NCBI GenBank assembly: GCA_021828475.1
Contig: JAJZIY010000032.1
Location: 1-36,884 of the forward strand
Source: Actinomycetes bacterium
GTDB taxonomy: Bacteria; Actinomycetota; Acidimicrobiia; Acidimicrobiales; Palsa-688
Direction: 5' to 3'
Length of the DNA stretch: 36,884 nucleotides
Of the stretch, positions 1-8,520 are shown in pieces. Under the pieces are notes generated by a model. It was not told the origin of the DNA and did no database searches. It worked only from the letters and a program-made list of their open reading frames with translations. The first letter of the stretch is position 1. Each line of letters starts with the position of its first letter. Both the position numbers and the translations under genes were made by a program.

Positions 1-473
1 GGCTGCTGATGGTCGAGCACATCGGCTCGACCTCCGTGCCGGGCCTCGCAGCCAAGCCGGTCATCGACATCGTCGCGGGCATCGAAGACCCCGACGACGA
101 ATCCGCCTACCTCCCCGACCTGGTCACCGCCGGCTGGGAGCTACGGGTCCGGGAGCCCGGCCATCGCTGCCTACGCGCCGAGCCTGCCGTCCAGCGCTTC
201 GACTGGGGACCAACGCTGCCCGCCAACTTGCACTGCTACCGGCCAAGCAGTCCCGAGATCAGCCGGTACCTGCACTTACGAGCCCGGTTGCGAGCCGACC
301 CGGCCGCCCGCTCCCGATATGCCGACCTGAAACGGTCCCTCGCCACCCGGGGGTGGGCAGACATGAACCTCTACGCCGACGCCAAAGGCCCCCTGATCCG
401 CGAGCTCCTCGCAGAACCCCCCAACGGTTCAGCCCAGTCACCACCGGACGCAACAGACGGCGCTGGCCGCTGA
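1..473 (+). CDS. GrpB family protein (UPF0157), 5' end outside window
   Basis: The frame is open from the window edge (Leu-Leu before the first Met at base 9), so the N-terminus lies upstream. The visible start VEHIGSTSVPGLAAKPVIDI is the hallmark of the GrpB/UPF0157 family, related to nucleotidyltransferase folds, in which IGSTS..GL..KP.ID forms the active-site strand. The central CLRAEP, NLHCYRP and YADLKR segments and the length also fit. The true biochemical role of the family is poorly defined; some members are fused to dephospho-CoA kinase in actinobacteria. The Gly/Ser/Pro-rich C-terminal 20 residues look like a disordered tail. Family assignment is firm, function is not. Confidence 0.85.
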   Translation, partial: LLMVEHIGSTSVPGLAAKPVIDIVAGIEDPDDESAYLPDLVTAGWELRVREPGHRCLRAEPAVQRFDWGPTLPANLHCYRPSSPEISRYLHLRARLRADPAARSRYADLKRSLATRGWADMNLYADAKGPLIRELLAEPPNGSAQSPPDATDGAGR

Positions 474-700
474 CGCGCCTCAGGGCGGCACAGAACAATC
501 GTTCTCGGGTCGGGGCCACACCACTTCCCAATGCGCAGTGATGAACGCAGAACGAGTCGTCTCTGGATCGCAGGGTCCCGAGCCGCTAGGGGGCACCGGG
601 AGTACCGAACGCACGCCCAGATCGCCCGACGGGATGCCACGGCAGCATCCCGAGGAGCACTTCGGGCGCGGTCCCGTCGAGATCTCGTTGATCAGTGCAG

Positions 701-831
701 TGCGTACGCATGCCCTGTGCGTGCACACGCAAGACTGCTTCGGGCGACGACATCGACGTGCCGGCCGGCTCGAAGCCGCAGCTCACGAGCCACATCTCGT
801 CGCGCACACCCTGCACACGCATGCGTACGCA
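701..831. repeat. 13-bp inverted repeat pair flanking about 105 bp
   Basis: TGCGTACGCATGC at 701-713 is exactly inverted as GCATGCGTACGCA at 819-831. Each arm contains the perfect 10-bp palindrome TGCGTACGCA (701-710 and 822-831). Imperfect TGTGC/GCACA similarity continues inward on both sides. It could be a regulator's paired operators or the remnant of a small mobile element; no transposase is visible between the arms. Confidence 0.5.
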
Positions 832-888
832 GGATTGATAAGGCCCCGAGAAATCCCCCCGAGAAACTCGCATCTCCGCCGAGCGCCG

Positions 889-947
889 GAACGAGAAACG
901 CTGGTCAGGCGCTTGCGCCCCTGCACGAGGTGCACGCCTGACCAGCG
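889..947 (-). terminator. Intrinsic terminator of tRNA-fMet
   Basis: CGCTGGTCAGGCG (899-911) pairs perfectly with CGCCTGACCAGCG (935-947), a 13-bp stem. The loop contains a second small stem, TGCAC/GTGCA at 922-926 and 930-934. Read on the minus strand the structure follows the tRNA 3' end by about 10 bases and is followed by TTTCTCGTT, giving a factor-independent terminator layout. Confidence 0.7.
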
Positions 948-957
948 GTCGTAGTAG

Positions 958-1031
958 TGGCGGGGGCTGGATTTGAACCAGCGACCTCTGGGTTATGAGC
1001 CCAACGAGCTACCTGACTGCTCCACCCCGCT
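958..1031 (-). tRNA. Initiator tRNA-fMet (CAT)
   Basis: The reverse complement folds as a cloverleaf with anticodon loop CTCATAA (anticodon CAT). The anticodon stem has the three consecutive G:C pairs (GGG/CCC) typical of initiators, and the T-arm is GCTGG-TTCAAAT-CCAGC. The first position of the acceptor stem is A1 opposite C72, unpaired, which is the other initiator hallmark. The remaining acceptor pairs are GCGGGG with CCCCGC. CCA is not encoded (A73 is followed by CTA). The body closely matches bacterial fMet tRNAs. Confidence 0.95.
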
Positions 1032-1294
1032 GTCGATGAGGCTACCAGATCCCCGCCCAACCTCCGCAAAGCGGCTGGTCAGGGACATGTTGTGGGCCCA
1101 TGCCGACGCCATCGCCGCTGGGCGCAGCGGTGTAGGTGCCCCGGGCAGCGGAGAAGTCGGCCCACCCTGGACGGGAGCCCCACCAGGGCCTACCCTGGCT
1201 CTATGCAACCTTGTTGCCTAAAATGCGGGAGGTCTTGTGCTGCTCACGGCTTGCAGCCTCCCGCCGAGCCACGCGCCGGCAGGGGAGGGGCCAG

Positions 1295-1738
1295 GTGACG
1301 ACCCTGCTCGGCGTGGTCGCCCTGGCCGGCATCGCAGTCACGGTCGCTTCTCTGGTCTGGCTGCACGTCGTGCCGACCGGGCTCTCGCCGCTGCGCAACC
1401 CTGTCAGCCAGTACGGCATCAGTGCGCACCGAGGGGGTTACCGGCTGGCGACCATCGGGTTCGGTGCCGCAGGTGCGGCCCTGGCTGCCGGGGCCCTGGA
1501 CGGGCCGGCCTTTCCCGGGTGCCGCCTGGTGGGCGGCCTTCTCGCGCTGTTCGCCCTGGCCCGGCTGCTCATCGGTTGGGCGCCCATGGACCAGCCGGGC
1601 GCACCTCGCACCCCCAGCGGGACTGCGCACTGGGTGCTGGCCGTCGCCGCCTTCGCTGCCGTCACGGCAGCGGCGGTACGGGCCGGTCGCGGCCTGGTCG
1701 GCCAGTGGGCCGCCGGCCTCCTCACGGGTCGGTTCTGA
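1295..1738 (+). CDS. Small DUF998-like integral membrane protein
   Basis: I place the start at GTG 1295 because AGGGGAGGGG lies just before it and the upstream in-frame residues are low-complexity and basic. The 147-residue product has about four hydrophobic segments (near residues 3-24, 45-65, 70-90 and 105-125). After the first segment, the motif NPVSQYGISAHRGGY resembles the NPVSdYG loop of DUF998 membrane proteins. DUF998 proteins are usually nearer 200 residues with six helices, so this copy is short at its C-terminus (it ends LLTGRF) and may be truncated or a compact relative. No function is known; family assignment is moderate. Confidence 0.6.
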   Translation: MTTLLGVVALAGIAVTVASLVWLHVVPTGLSPLRNPVSQYGISAHRGGYRLATIGFGAAGAALAAGALDGPAFPGCRLVGGLLALFALARLLIGWAPMDQPGAPRTPSGTAHWVLAVAAFAAVTAAAVRAGRGLVGQWAAGLLTGRF

Positions 1739-1784
1739 GCCTCGCCAGGCGCACCAACCGCTTCAGGCGGACGTCACCTGTCTG

Positions 1785-2384
1785 TCACACGGCCTCGACG
1801 CACGGCAGCCAGGCCGGCCGGGACGGCTCGTAGGTGTCGATGTCCGAGGCGAAGCGCAGGGTGAGCCCGATGTCGTCCAGGCCCTCCAGGAGGCGGTGCT
1901 GGGTGAACGGGTCCAGCGGGAAGCTCGCTTCGATCCCCGCGGCCGGGGCCTCCAGGCGCAAGCGCTCCACGTCGATCGTGATCTCGAGGGAGGGGTCCCG
2001 GTTGACCGCCTCCATCAGCGCCTGGGCCACCTCGGCGCTCACCTGTACAGGCAGGAGGCCCGCCTTGGTGGAGTTGTTGCGGAAGATGTCCCCGAAACGG
2101 GGTGAGACCACGGCCTTGAAGCCGTAGTCGGTGAGCGCCCAGACGGCGTGCTCGCGCGAGGACCCCGTCCCGAAGTTGGGACCGGCGACCAGGATGGTGG
2201 CGCCGGCGTGCTCGGGCTTGTTGAGCACGAAGTCCCTGTCGTCGCGCCATTGCGAGAAGAGCCCCTTGCCGAAGCCGGTGCGCTCCACCCGCTTGAGCCA
2301 CGACGCAGGGATTATCTGGTCGGTGTCCACGTCACTGCGCTCGAGCGGGACGGCCCGCCCGGTTATGACCCTTACTGGTTGCAT
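1785..2384 (-). CDS. leuD: 3-isopropylmalate dehydratase small subunit
   Basis: LeuD, the swivelling domain of isopropylmalate isomerase, works with LeuC to interconvert 2- and 3-isopropylmalate in leucine synthesis. The 199-residue product has the expected DTDQIIPASWLKRVERTGFG start, the substrate-loop signature FGTGSSREHA at 71-80, and RFGDIFRNN after it. Its ATG shares one base with the leuC stop (TGATG), so translation is probably coupled and subunits are made in a fixed ratio. Length and motifs are normal for the family. Confidence 0.97.
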   Translation of the reverse strand: MQPVRVITGRAVPLERSDVDTDQIIPASWLKRVERTGFGKGLFSQWRDDRDFVLNKPEHAGATILVAGPNFGTGSSREHAVWALTDYGFKAVVSPRFGDIFRNNSTKAGLLPVQVSAEVAQALMEAVNRDPSLEITIDVERLRLEAPAAGIEASFPLDPFTQHRLLEGLDDIGLTLRFASDIDTYEPSRPAWLPCVEAV

Positions 2385-3796
2385 CAGAAATCCTCCGGTG
2401 AGGCGAAGTGACCGGCGACGGCCGTGGCGGCGGCGACGGCGGGGGAGACCAGGTGCGTGCGCCCTCCGGGGCCCTGGCGGCCCTCGAAGTTGCGGTTGGA
2501 GGTGGACGCGGCGCGCTCGCCGGGGGCGAGCTTGTCGGGGTTCATCGCCAGGCACATCGAGCAACCCGGGTTGCGCCACTCGAAGCCGGCGGCCGTGAAG
2601 ATCTTGTCCAGGCCCTCCTTCTCGGCCTGAGCCTTCACCCGACCGGAGCCGGGCACGACCAAGGCCCTGACGCCGGGCGCGACCGAGCGGCCCGCCAGCA
2701 CGGCGGCGGCGGCCCTCAGGTCCTCGATGCGGCCGTTGGTGCACGAGCCGATGAACACCGTGCCCACCTTCACGTCGCGCATGGGGGTGCCTGCCGCCAG
2801 GCCCATGTAGGCGAGTGCCCGCTGAGCGGCATCGCGGGCGGAGGCATCGGAGTACTCGTCGGGGCTCGGCACCGTGCCGTCCAGGCGCACCACCTGGCCC
2901 GGGTTTGTGCCCCAGGTGACGTGGGGCGCGAGGGCCGCCGCATCGAGTTGGATCTCGCTGTCGAAACGGGCGCCCTCGTCCGTGGCGAGCGAGCGCCAGT
3001 CGTCCAGCGCGGCCTCCCACTGTGCGCCCCGGGGGGCGAAGCGCCTGCCCTCGATGTAGGCGAAAGTCGTGTCGTCCGGGGCTACCATCCCCGCCCGGGC
3101 GCCGGCCTCGATCGACATGTTGCAGACCGTCATCCGCCCCTCCATCGACAGGGAGCGGATGGCGGCTCCCCGGTACTCGATGACGTGACCTATGCCGCCA
3201 CCGGTCCCCAAGCGGCCGATGATGGCGAGCACGATGTCCTTTGCGCTCACACCGGCCGGCAGGTCGCCGTCGACGTCGACCGCCATGGTCCTCGGCCGGG
3301 ACTGGGGCAGCGTCTGTGTGGCGAGCACGTGCTCCACCTCGCTGGTGCCGATGCCGAAGGCCAGCGCACCGAAGGCCCCGTGGGTGGAGGTGTGGCTGTC
3401 GCCGCAGACGACCGTCATCCCGGGCAGCGTCAGGCCCAGTTCGGGCCCGATGATGTGGACGATCCCCTGGTCGGGGTGGCCCATCGGGAAAAGCTGGATG
3501 CCGAGCTCCGAGCAGTTGGCGGCCAGTACGTCCATCTGGCGCGCCGAGACCGGGTCGGAGACTGCTTCGTCGAGCGACGTCGTGGGGACGTTGTGGTCCA
3601 TCGTCGCCACCGTCAGGTCCGGGCGGCGCACCTTGCGCCCGGCCATGCGCAGGCCGTCGAAGGCCTGCGGGGAGGTGACCTCGTGGACCAGGTGAAGGTC
3701 GATGTAGAGAAGGTCGGGTTCGCCATCGGCAGAGCGCACGACGTGGCGCTGCCAGACCTTGTCGGCCAGGGTGGCCGTTGGCACCGGTTCGCTCAT
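2384..3796 (-). CDS. leuC: 3-isopropylmalate dehydratase large subunit
   Basis: LeuC carries the [4Fe-4S] cluster of isopropylmalate isomerase, an aconitase-family enzyme of leucine biosynthesis. The 470-residue sequence has DHNVPT near residue 67, [20 protein letters not shown] at 131-150, and three cluster ligands: Cys352 in GSCTNGR and Cys412/Cys415 in GCSMC. A strong site, AAGGAGG, lies 5 bases before the ATG. The gene leads the leuC-leuD pair and is divergent from the IclR-family gene, a classic actinobacterial arrangement. Confidence 0.97.
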   Translation of the reverse strand: MSEPVPTATLADKVWQRHVVRSADGEPDLLYIDLHLVHEVTSPQAFDGLRMAGRKVRRPDLTVATMDHNVPTTSLDEAVSDPVSARQMDVLAANCSELGIQLFPMGHPDQGIVHIIGPELGLTLPGMTVVCGDSHTSTHGAFGALAFGIGTSEVEHVLATQTLPQSRPRTMAVDVDGDLPAGVSAKDIVLAIIGRLGTGGGIGHVIEYRGAAIRSLSMEGRMTVCNMSIEAGARAGMVAPDDTTFAYIEGRRFAPRGAQWEAALDDWRSLATDEGARFDSEIQLDAAALAPHVTWGTNPGQVVRLDGTVPSPDEYSDASARDAAQRALAYMGLAAGTPMRDVKVGTVFIGSCTNGRIEDLRAAAAVLAGRSVAPGVRALVVPGSGRVKAQAEKEGLDKIFTAAGFEWRNPGCSMCLAMNPDKLAPGERAASTSNRNFEGRQGPGGRTHLVSPAVAAATAVAGHFASPEDF

Positions 3797-3876
3797 TTTG
3801 CCTCCTTGCCCATCGCGGCACGCCCGCCCGCCGGTTCGGCGGCTGGCCTTCCCACATAGTGAGATATCATTCCGCC
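3797..3876. promoter_or_regulatory. Divergent leuC / iclR control region
   Basis: This 80-bp gap between two divergent genes contains the AT-rich, nearly palindromic TGAGATATCATT at about 3860-3871. On the plus strand TATCAT (3865-3870) sits 6 bases before the regulator's ATG, suggesting a leaderless promoter. Autorepression and leuCD repression from one site would match known NdgR/LtbR-type regulators; that is inference from arrangement. Confidence 0.5.
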
Positions 3877-4533
3877 ATGAGAGACAGCCTACCCGGTGCG
3901 GCGTCCCTGGGCAAGGCCGTCGCCGTCATGGACCATCTGGCTCTGGCCGGCCCCACCAGCCTCGCCGGGCTGGTCAGTGCGGTGGGCTTGCCCAGGGCCA
4001 CAGCTCACCGCCTGGCCAGCGCCCTGGTGGCCCACCGGCTGGTGGACAAGGCCGACGACGGCACCTACCGCCTGGGAGCCAGGCTGGTCGAGCTGGGACG
4101 CCTGGCAGGCCAGCACCGGCCCGGGCTGGCCCAGGCCGCGACGCCGGCGCTGGTGCGCCTGCGGGACGCCACCGGGGAGAGCGCCCAGCTCTTCGTGGCC
4201 GAGGGCGGCCGGCGGGTCTGCATCGTCTCGCTGGAGTCGGCCCACAGCCTGCGCACCATCGTCGCCCTCGGCGCGTCGCTGCCGATGGACCTCGGTTCGG
4301 CTGGCCGGGTGCTCTCGGGCGAACCACCGGGGGACCCGGCGGGGTGGACCGAGAGCGTCGAGGAGCGCGAAGTTGGCGTCGCCTCGGTGAGCGCCCCTGT
4401 CAGCGTGGGCGGGGCGTTGCTGGCGGCGGTCTCTGTCTCGGGCCCCGTGGAGCGCACGAGCCGGAGGCCGGGTGAGCGCTACGGGGCGATCGTGGTGGCA
4501 GCGGCGGAGGAGGTCTCAACCGCCCTGGCATGA
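3877..4533 (+). CDS. IclR-family regulator, NdgR/LtbR-type
   Basis: A 218-residue IclR-family protein: an N-terminal winged helix (about 5-65, with [20 protein letters not shown] as the recognition region and [14 protein letters not shown] as the linker helix), then the effector-binding domain ([21 protein letters not shown] onward). It is divergent from leuCD. In Streptomyces (NdgR), Corynebacterium (LtbR) and mycobacteria the neighbouring IclR protein controls leuCD and other amino-acid genes, so the same role is likely here. The effector domain is somewhat shorter than in typical 240-260-residue members. The start is ATG 3877, with no Shine-Dalgarno and a -10 hexamer 6 bases upstream. Confidence 0.9.
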   Translation: MRDSLPGAASLGKAVAVMDHLALAGPTSLAGLVSAVGLPRATAHRLASALVAHRLVDKADDGTYRLGARLVELGRLAGQHRPGLAQAATPALVRLRDATGESAQLFVAEGGRRVCIVSLESAHSLRTIVALGASLPMDLGSAGRVLSGEPPGDPAGWTESVEEREVGVASVSAPVSVGGALLAAVSVSGPVERTSRRPGERYGAIVVAAAEEVSTALA

Positions 4534-4561
4534 CACGGACTGTCCTAAGTCCCTATCGGTT

Positions 4562-4580
4562 GTACCCCCGGGGGTATATG
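4562..4580 (+). promoter_or_regulatory. CsoR/CstR-type operator over a leaderless promoter
   Basis: GTACCCCCGGGGGTAT (4562-4577) is a near-perfect palindrome of the TAxACCCC-GGGGTxTA type bound by CsoR/CstR repressors. It runs into TATATG (4575-4580), a -10 hexamer that ends 8 bases before the reductase ATG. Bound repressor would cover the promoter. The CstR-like gene follows the reductase, so autoregulation of this locus is expected. Confidence 0.75.
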
Positions 4581-4588
4581 CTTGGGTC

Positions 4589-6238
4589 ATGACCACAGTG
4601 ATCGTCGGAGGTGTCGCGGGCGGGATGTCGGCGGCGGCCCGCCTGCGCCGGCTGGACGACGCCGAGCAGATAATCGTCGTCGAGCGCACGCACTACGTCT
4701 CCTATGCCAACTGCGGCCTGCCGTACCACGTGAGCGGCGTGATCGGCGACCGCGACGACCTGCTCCTGCAGTCGCCGGAGGCGCTCGCGTCCCAGCTCGG
4801 CCTCGACGTCCGCGTGGACAGCGAGGTCCTCTCGGTGGACCGCGGGCGGGCCACCCTGCGCGTGCGTCACCTGCCGAGCGGGCACGAGTACGACCTGGGT
4901 TGGGACCACCTGGTGCTCTCTCCCGGGGCCACCCCCTTCGTCCCGGACGTGCCCGGCGTGGAGCGGGCCATGATGCTGCGCAACGTCGAGGACATGGACC
5001 GCATCAAGGCCGCTGTCGCCAACCTTGCCCACACAGAGGTGGGCACGCCGACGGCCGTCGTGGTCGGAGGCGGCTTCATCGGCTTGGAGCTGGCCGAGAA
5101 CCTGGCCGAGGCGGCCATGTCGGTGACGGTGGTCGAGTTGGCCGACCAGGTACTGGCCCCTCTCGACCCGGAGATGGCCGTGCCTGTGCAGGCCGAGCTG
5201 GAGGCCCATGGCGTGAACGTCGAGCTGGGTGCCTCGCTCACCAAGGTGCTACCGGCCGAGGTCGAGGTCTCCGACGGGCGCTGCCTACCCGCTGACCTGG
5301 TCGTCATGGCAATAGGTGTCCGTCCGGACGCCGACCTGGCCCGCCGGGCCGGCTTGGCGGTGGGCCCCACCGGGGCGATCGCTGTCGACGAGCGCATGCG
5401 GACCTCGGACCCGCGCATTTACGCCATCGGCGACGCCGTGGAGAAGACTGCAGAGGTGGACGGTGGCCCGCTCCTGGTGCCGCTGGCCAATATCGCCAAC
5501 CGTCAGGGCCGCATGGTGGCCGACGACATCGCCGGCAAGGGCCGGGACTTCCGCCCCGTGCTGGGCACGGCCATCATCAAGGTCTTCGGCCTGACGGCTG
5601 CCGTCACCGGTGCCAACGAGAAACGCCTCCGGGCGCTGGGGCGGCCGTACCTGGCCGTGCACACCCACCCCGGCTCGCACGCCGGTTACTACCCGGGCTC
5701 GGAGAGGGTGTCGCTCAAGCTGCTGGTGTGCCCGGCCACCGGGGCCATCCTGGGCGCACAGGCTGTCGGCCGCCAGGGCGCCGACAAACGCATCGACGTC
5801 ATAGCCACCGCCATGAGGGCTGGGCTCACCGCTGCGGACCTCGCGGATCTGGAGCTGGCATACGCGCCGCCCTACGGGTCGGCCAAGGACCCCGTCAACA
5901 TGCTCGGCTACGTGGCGTCCAACCGGTTGTCGGGCCAGGAGCCGACCGTGCAGTGGTACGAGGTGGAAGAGCTCGCCGCAGCAGGGGCCTTGCTGGTCGA
6001 CGTCCGCACCCCCAGGGAGCACGTTATGGGCCACATCCCGGGCTCGGTCAACATACCCCTCGACCAGATCAGGAACAGATCGGCGGAGCTGGAGGGACGC
6101 CGCGTCGTGGTCTACTGCCAGGTCGGCCAGCGTGCCCACACCGCCGGTCAGATGCTGAAAGACAGAGGTCACGACGTCGTCAACCTCGACGGCGGCTACC
6201 TTACATGGAGGGCCGGCAAAAAGGCCCGGCGGCCGTGA
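4589..6238 (+). CDS. CoA-disulfide/persulfide reductase fused to rhodanese
   Basis: A 549-residue FAD- and NAD(P)H-dependent enzyme of the CoADR-Rhd (Npsr-like) class. It starts with the FAD motif VIVGGVAGGMSAAARLRRL, has the single redox cysteine Cys42 in SYANCGLPYHVSG rather than a CxxxxC pair, a second Rossmann motif VVVGGGFIGLELAENLAE for NAD(P)H, and the flavin segment YAIGDA. The C-terminal rhodanese domain (about 456-545) has active-site Cys510 in CQVGQRA. Family members reduce CoA persulfide/polysulfide or CoA disulfide, with rhodanese presenting sulfane sulfur. The neighbouring CstR-like gene and operator support a persulfide-detoxification role. ATG 4589 is chosen because the flavin motif begins at once; the longer frame upstream is unrelated. 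Confidence 0.93.
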   Translation: MTTVIVGGVAGGMSAAARLRRLDDAEQIIVVERTHYVSYANCGLPYHVSGVIGDRDDLLLQSPEALASQLGLDVRVDSEVLSVDRGRATLRVRHLPSGHEYDLGWDHLVLSPGATPFVPDVPGVERAMMLRNVEDMDRIKAAVANLAHTEVGTPTAVVVGGGFIGLELAENLAEAAMSVTVVELADQVLAPLDPEMAVPVQAELEAHGVNVELGASLTKVLPAEVEVSDGRCLPADLVVMAIGVRPDADLARRAGLAVGPTGAIAVDERMRTSDPRIYAIGDAVEKTAEVDGGPLLVPLANIANRQGRMVADDIAGKGRDFRPVLGTAIIKVFGLTAAVTGANEKRLRALGRPYLAVHTHPGSHAGYYPGSERVSLKLLVCPATGAILGAQAVGRQGADKRIDVIATAMRAGLTAADLADLELAYAPPYGSAKDPVNMLGYVASNRLSGQEPTVQWYEVEELAAAGALLVDVRTPREHVMGHIPGSVNIPLDQIRNRSAELEGRRVVVYCQVGQRAHTAGQMLKDRGHDVVNLDGGYLTWRAGKKARRP

Positions 6239-6258
6239 GGCCTGCCGGCGCGGCCTGA

Positions 6259-6594
<336 letters not shown>

Positions 6595-6637
6595 GCCCTT
6601 CGCTCCGCGCCGGGGCCGGGAGGGGCGTGGCCGGCTC

Positions 6638-6805
6638 TCACTGCCGGGGGCGCGCTCCGGCCCCGGGACCTGCGCTGTTTCCCTGGCGCTCGTCGCACGT
6701 GCAGCGCTGGTCGGCCGGGACGCCACGCATGACCTGTTCCACATGTTCGCCGCAGCCGGCCCAGGTGGTCCGGTTGCAGGTCGGGCAGGTAACTGGCCAG
6801 CACAT
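6638..6805 (-). CDS. 55-residue Cys-rich zinc-ribbon-like protein
   Basis: A small protein with a distinctive, conserved-looking core: CPTCNRTTWAGCGEHV (from residue 7) followed by VPADQRCTC. Cysteines at 7, 10, 18, 35 and 37 plus His21 could bind zinc or another soft metal, or act as thiol targets. I recognise similar short proteins in other actinobacteria but know of no established function. The start at ATG 6805 is chosen for AAGGAGGG 8 bases upstream; a longer frame reaches 6853 but would run into the operator. The tail after residue 40 is Gly/Ala/Arg-rich. The gene sits under a CsoR/CstR-type operator, linking it to sulfur or copper stress. Confidence 0.7.
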   Translation of the reverse strand: MCWPVTCPTCNRTTWAGCGEHVEQVMRGVPADQRCTCDERQGNSAGPGAGARPRQ

Positions 6806-6851
6806 CGGGCGGCCCTCCTTGTGTCTCGTTGGTTGGACGTTAGCCAAGGAC

Positions 6852-6868
6852 ATACCCTAGGGGGTATA
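6852..6868 (-). promoter_or_regulatory. Second CsoR/CstR-type operator
   Basis: ATACCCTAGGGGGTAT matches the palindrome in front of the reductase gene (GTACCCC-GGGGTAT). It overlaps the stop codon of the alpha/beta hydrolase gene and lies about 50 bases upstream of the minus-strand 55-residue gene. It probably places that small gene in the same regulon. Confidence 0.65.
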
Positions 6869-7717
6869 TAGGTCGGTGCAGGCGCGGATCAGCACCGGCA
6901 GGAATAGGTCCGGCCGAGCCACCACTGCGTCGTGCCCGGCCGCCACCTCGTAGCGCTGGGCGCCCCCCAGGAGCTCGACCAGGCGGTCCTGGCGCCAGGG
7001 GGCCACCACTGCGTCCTCGGTCGTGACCACTACGGCGCCGGGGACGCGCAACGAGGCCAGCCATGGAGAGCTGTCGTAGGCGTTGAGCTCGGCGCCCGCC
7101 TCCATGAAGGCGGCCAGCTGCGAGGCGCCCCGCTCGTCCAGGGCCCAGGCGCTGTCCGTGGAGGTCGCGCCCGTGCGCCGGGCCACCGCCTGGTCGTGGC
7201 GCCGCAGCCGCCACGCGAGGACGGCCGAGGCCGTCCCGGACCACTGCCTGGCAGCTGCGGAGCCGGCCCGTGCCACCACCCGCACGGCCGGTCTGAGCCA
7301 GGTCTTGCCTGCGAACTCGGAAGCCGTGGCGCACAGTACGATGCCCCCGAGGAGGTCGGCGTGCCGGCGGGCCAGGACCTGGGCCAGCGCGCCCCCCATG
7401 GAGTAGCCGACGACGGTACTGCCCTGCAGTCCGAGCTGCTCGATGGTCTCGGCCAGCTCGTCGGCGCAGCTGTCGAGCGTGAACGGCTGGTCCCGACGAC
7501 CTCCTGGGCCGTGCCCGCGCAGGTTTGGGGCGACAGCCCGGAAGTGCCTCCCGAGTTGGGGCAGTGCGGCGTGCCAGTTGAGAGCGGCAGTCGCCATCCA
7601 GCCGTGCAGGAGCAGCAGCGACGGGCTCCCGGGCGGCCCGGCTGTCTCCCAGCCCCTGACCTCGGCCCCGTCCGCCAGCCTGACGGCCAGCGCCGTCGGC
7701 TCGGTACGCGCTGTCAG
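6857..7717 (-). CDS. Alpha/beta hydrolase, unusual start
   Basis: An alpha/beta-fold hydrolase of the haloperoxidase/esterase type: oxyanion region LLLLHGW, NLRGHG, nucleophile elbow GYSMGG, acidic residue in TTEDAVVAP and catalytic His in AAGHDAV. Substrate unknown. The first ATG (7597) would remove the oxyanion strand LLLLHGW and the preceding LAVRLADGAEVRGWE, which read like a normal family N-terminus. The frame stays open to 7771 but contains no ATG, GTG or TTG before 7597. I therefore mark CTG 7717 (286 residues, purine-rich AGGGACGAG before it) as a tentative start. A sequencing indel joining the out-of-frame ATG at 7770 is the alternative. Confidence 0.8.
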   Translation of the reverse strand: MTARTEPTALAVRLADGAEVRGWETAGPPGSPSLLLLHGWMATAALNWHAALPQLGRHFRAVAPNLRGHGPGGRRDQPFTLDSCADELAETIEQLGLQGSTVVGYSMGGALAQVLARRHADLLGGIVLCATASEFAGKTWLRPAVRVVARAGSAAARQWSGTASAVLAWRLRRHDQAVARRTGATSTDSAWALDERGASQLAAFMEAGAELNAYDSSPWLASLRVPGAVVVTTEDAVVAPWRQDRLVELLGGAQRYEVAAGHDAVVARPDLFLPVLIRACTDLYTP

Positions 7718-7852
7718 CTCGTCCCTGATCCCGTGCTGCCTTTCCCCTGCTCGTGCTGTGGCCGGCCCATGCTACCGGCGCGCCGTCCGTTGGTCAGCAG
7801 TGCGTTGGTCAGCAGGGGAGGGGCGGCACCGGGCTGGCTGGGAAAGGGAAAC

Positions 7853-7871
7853 TAGTTCGATGATCGAACTA
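7853..7871. promoter_or_regulatory. Perfect 19-bp palindrome, likely MarR operator
   Basis: TAGTTCGATGATCGAACTA is a perfect 9+1+9 palindrome. It lies just upstream of the MarR-family gene and overlaps a likely -10 region (CTATAT). MarR proteins commonly bind such palindromes in their own promoters. It may also affect the divergent hydrolase gene. Confidence 0.75.
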
Positions 7872-7890
7872 TATGAGGTACTCTCAGCCC

Positions 7891-8520
7891 ATGTCCAAGC
7901 ACGCCGCCGGCAGCCGCCCGCTTGGGCCCGCTGGGGCGCCCAGCGGCGCTCAGCCTGCCCGTTCGGCAGGTGGAGGCCGGCCAGCCCGCTGTGGATCCGA
8001 AGGTCAGCCCGCCGGTACCGGGTCTGGAGTAGGGCACGGAGATCAGCCGGTTGCCGGCGACGCCGTCGCCGCCGTCAGGGCGCTGGCGCGGGCTGCGCGG
8101 ATGCTGGAAAAGGCCTCTGGCGACCTGACTCTGGCCCACTACCGGGTTCTTGTGGCCGTTGCGGCTGGCGACGAGCGGGCGTCGGGCGTGGCACGACGCC
8201 TGGCCTTGGGCAAACCCGCCATCAGCGCGGCAGTGGAGGCGCTCTGCCAGCACGGGCTGCTCGAGCGGGGCGAGGTGCGGAGCGACCAGCGGGCGTCCGC
8301 CCTGGCTCTGACCGAGGAGGGGCGCCGCTGCCTGGCCCGCACGGAGGAGGCCATGGTCGACTGGCTGAGCTCGCTCTGCGCGCCGGCCGCGGTCTCGGGG
8401 CCTGTAGTCGATGGGCTCTGCCGGCTCGGGGAGGCACTCGACGCCGCATCCCAGGAACGCAACCGGGCGGCCGGCACTCCCGGCACCTGCCAACCGGCGA
8501 CGCGAAGCGGCCGGCCTTGA
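7891..8520 (+). CDS. MarR-family transcriptional regulator
   Basis: A winged-helix MarR regulator. A disordered Gly/Ala/Pro/Arg-rich N-terminus of about 65 residues precedes the DNA-binding domain: LTLAHYRVLVAVAAGDERAS, the recognition helix region KPAISAAVEALCQHGLLERG, and the wing RSDQRASALALTEEGRRCLA. I use ATG 7891, as an ATG at 7873 would abut the palindromic operator; both remain possible. Its stop (TGA 8518-8520) overlaps a possible TTG start of the next gene, so regulator and ABC exporter form one operon. MarR-exporter pairs usually mean induction of the exporter by the exported or a related toxic compound. Confidence 0.88.
   Translation: MSKHAAGSRPLGPAGAPSGAQPARSAGGGRPARCGSEGQPAGTGSGVGHGDQPVAGDAVAAVRALARAARMLEKASGDLTLAHYRVLVAVAAGDERASGVARRLALGKPAISAAVEALCQHGLLERGEVRSDQRASALALTEEGRRCLARTEEAMVDWLSSLCAPAAVSGPVVDGLCRLGEALDAASQERNRAAGTPGTCQPATRSGRP

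Larger units (their letters stand above)
474..957. other. Gene-poor interval with inverted repeats
   Basis: I see no convincing gene in these roughly 480 bases: the open frames are short, overlap on several strands and match no family. The interval holds a pair of inverted repeats (701-713 and 819-831) and, at its right end, the terminator of the minus-strand tRNA-fMet. Confidence 0.6.

Noticed and set aside
1422..2105. 227-residue plus-strand open frame across the DUF998 and leuD region
   Set aside because: It runs through two supported genes in other frames and its second half is antisense to leuD; Gln/Gly/Val-rich composition is that of a shadow frame.
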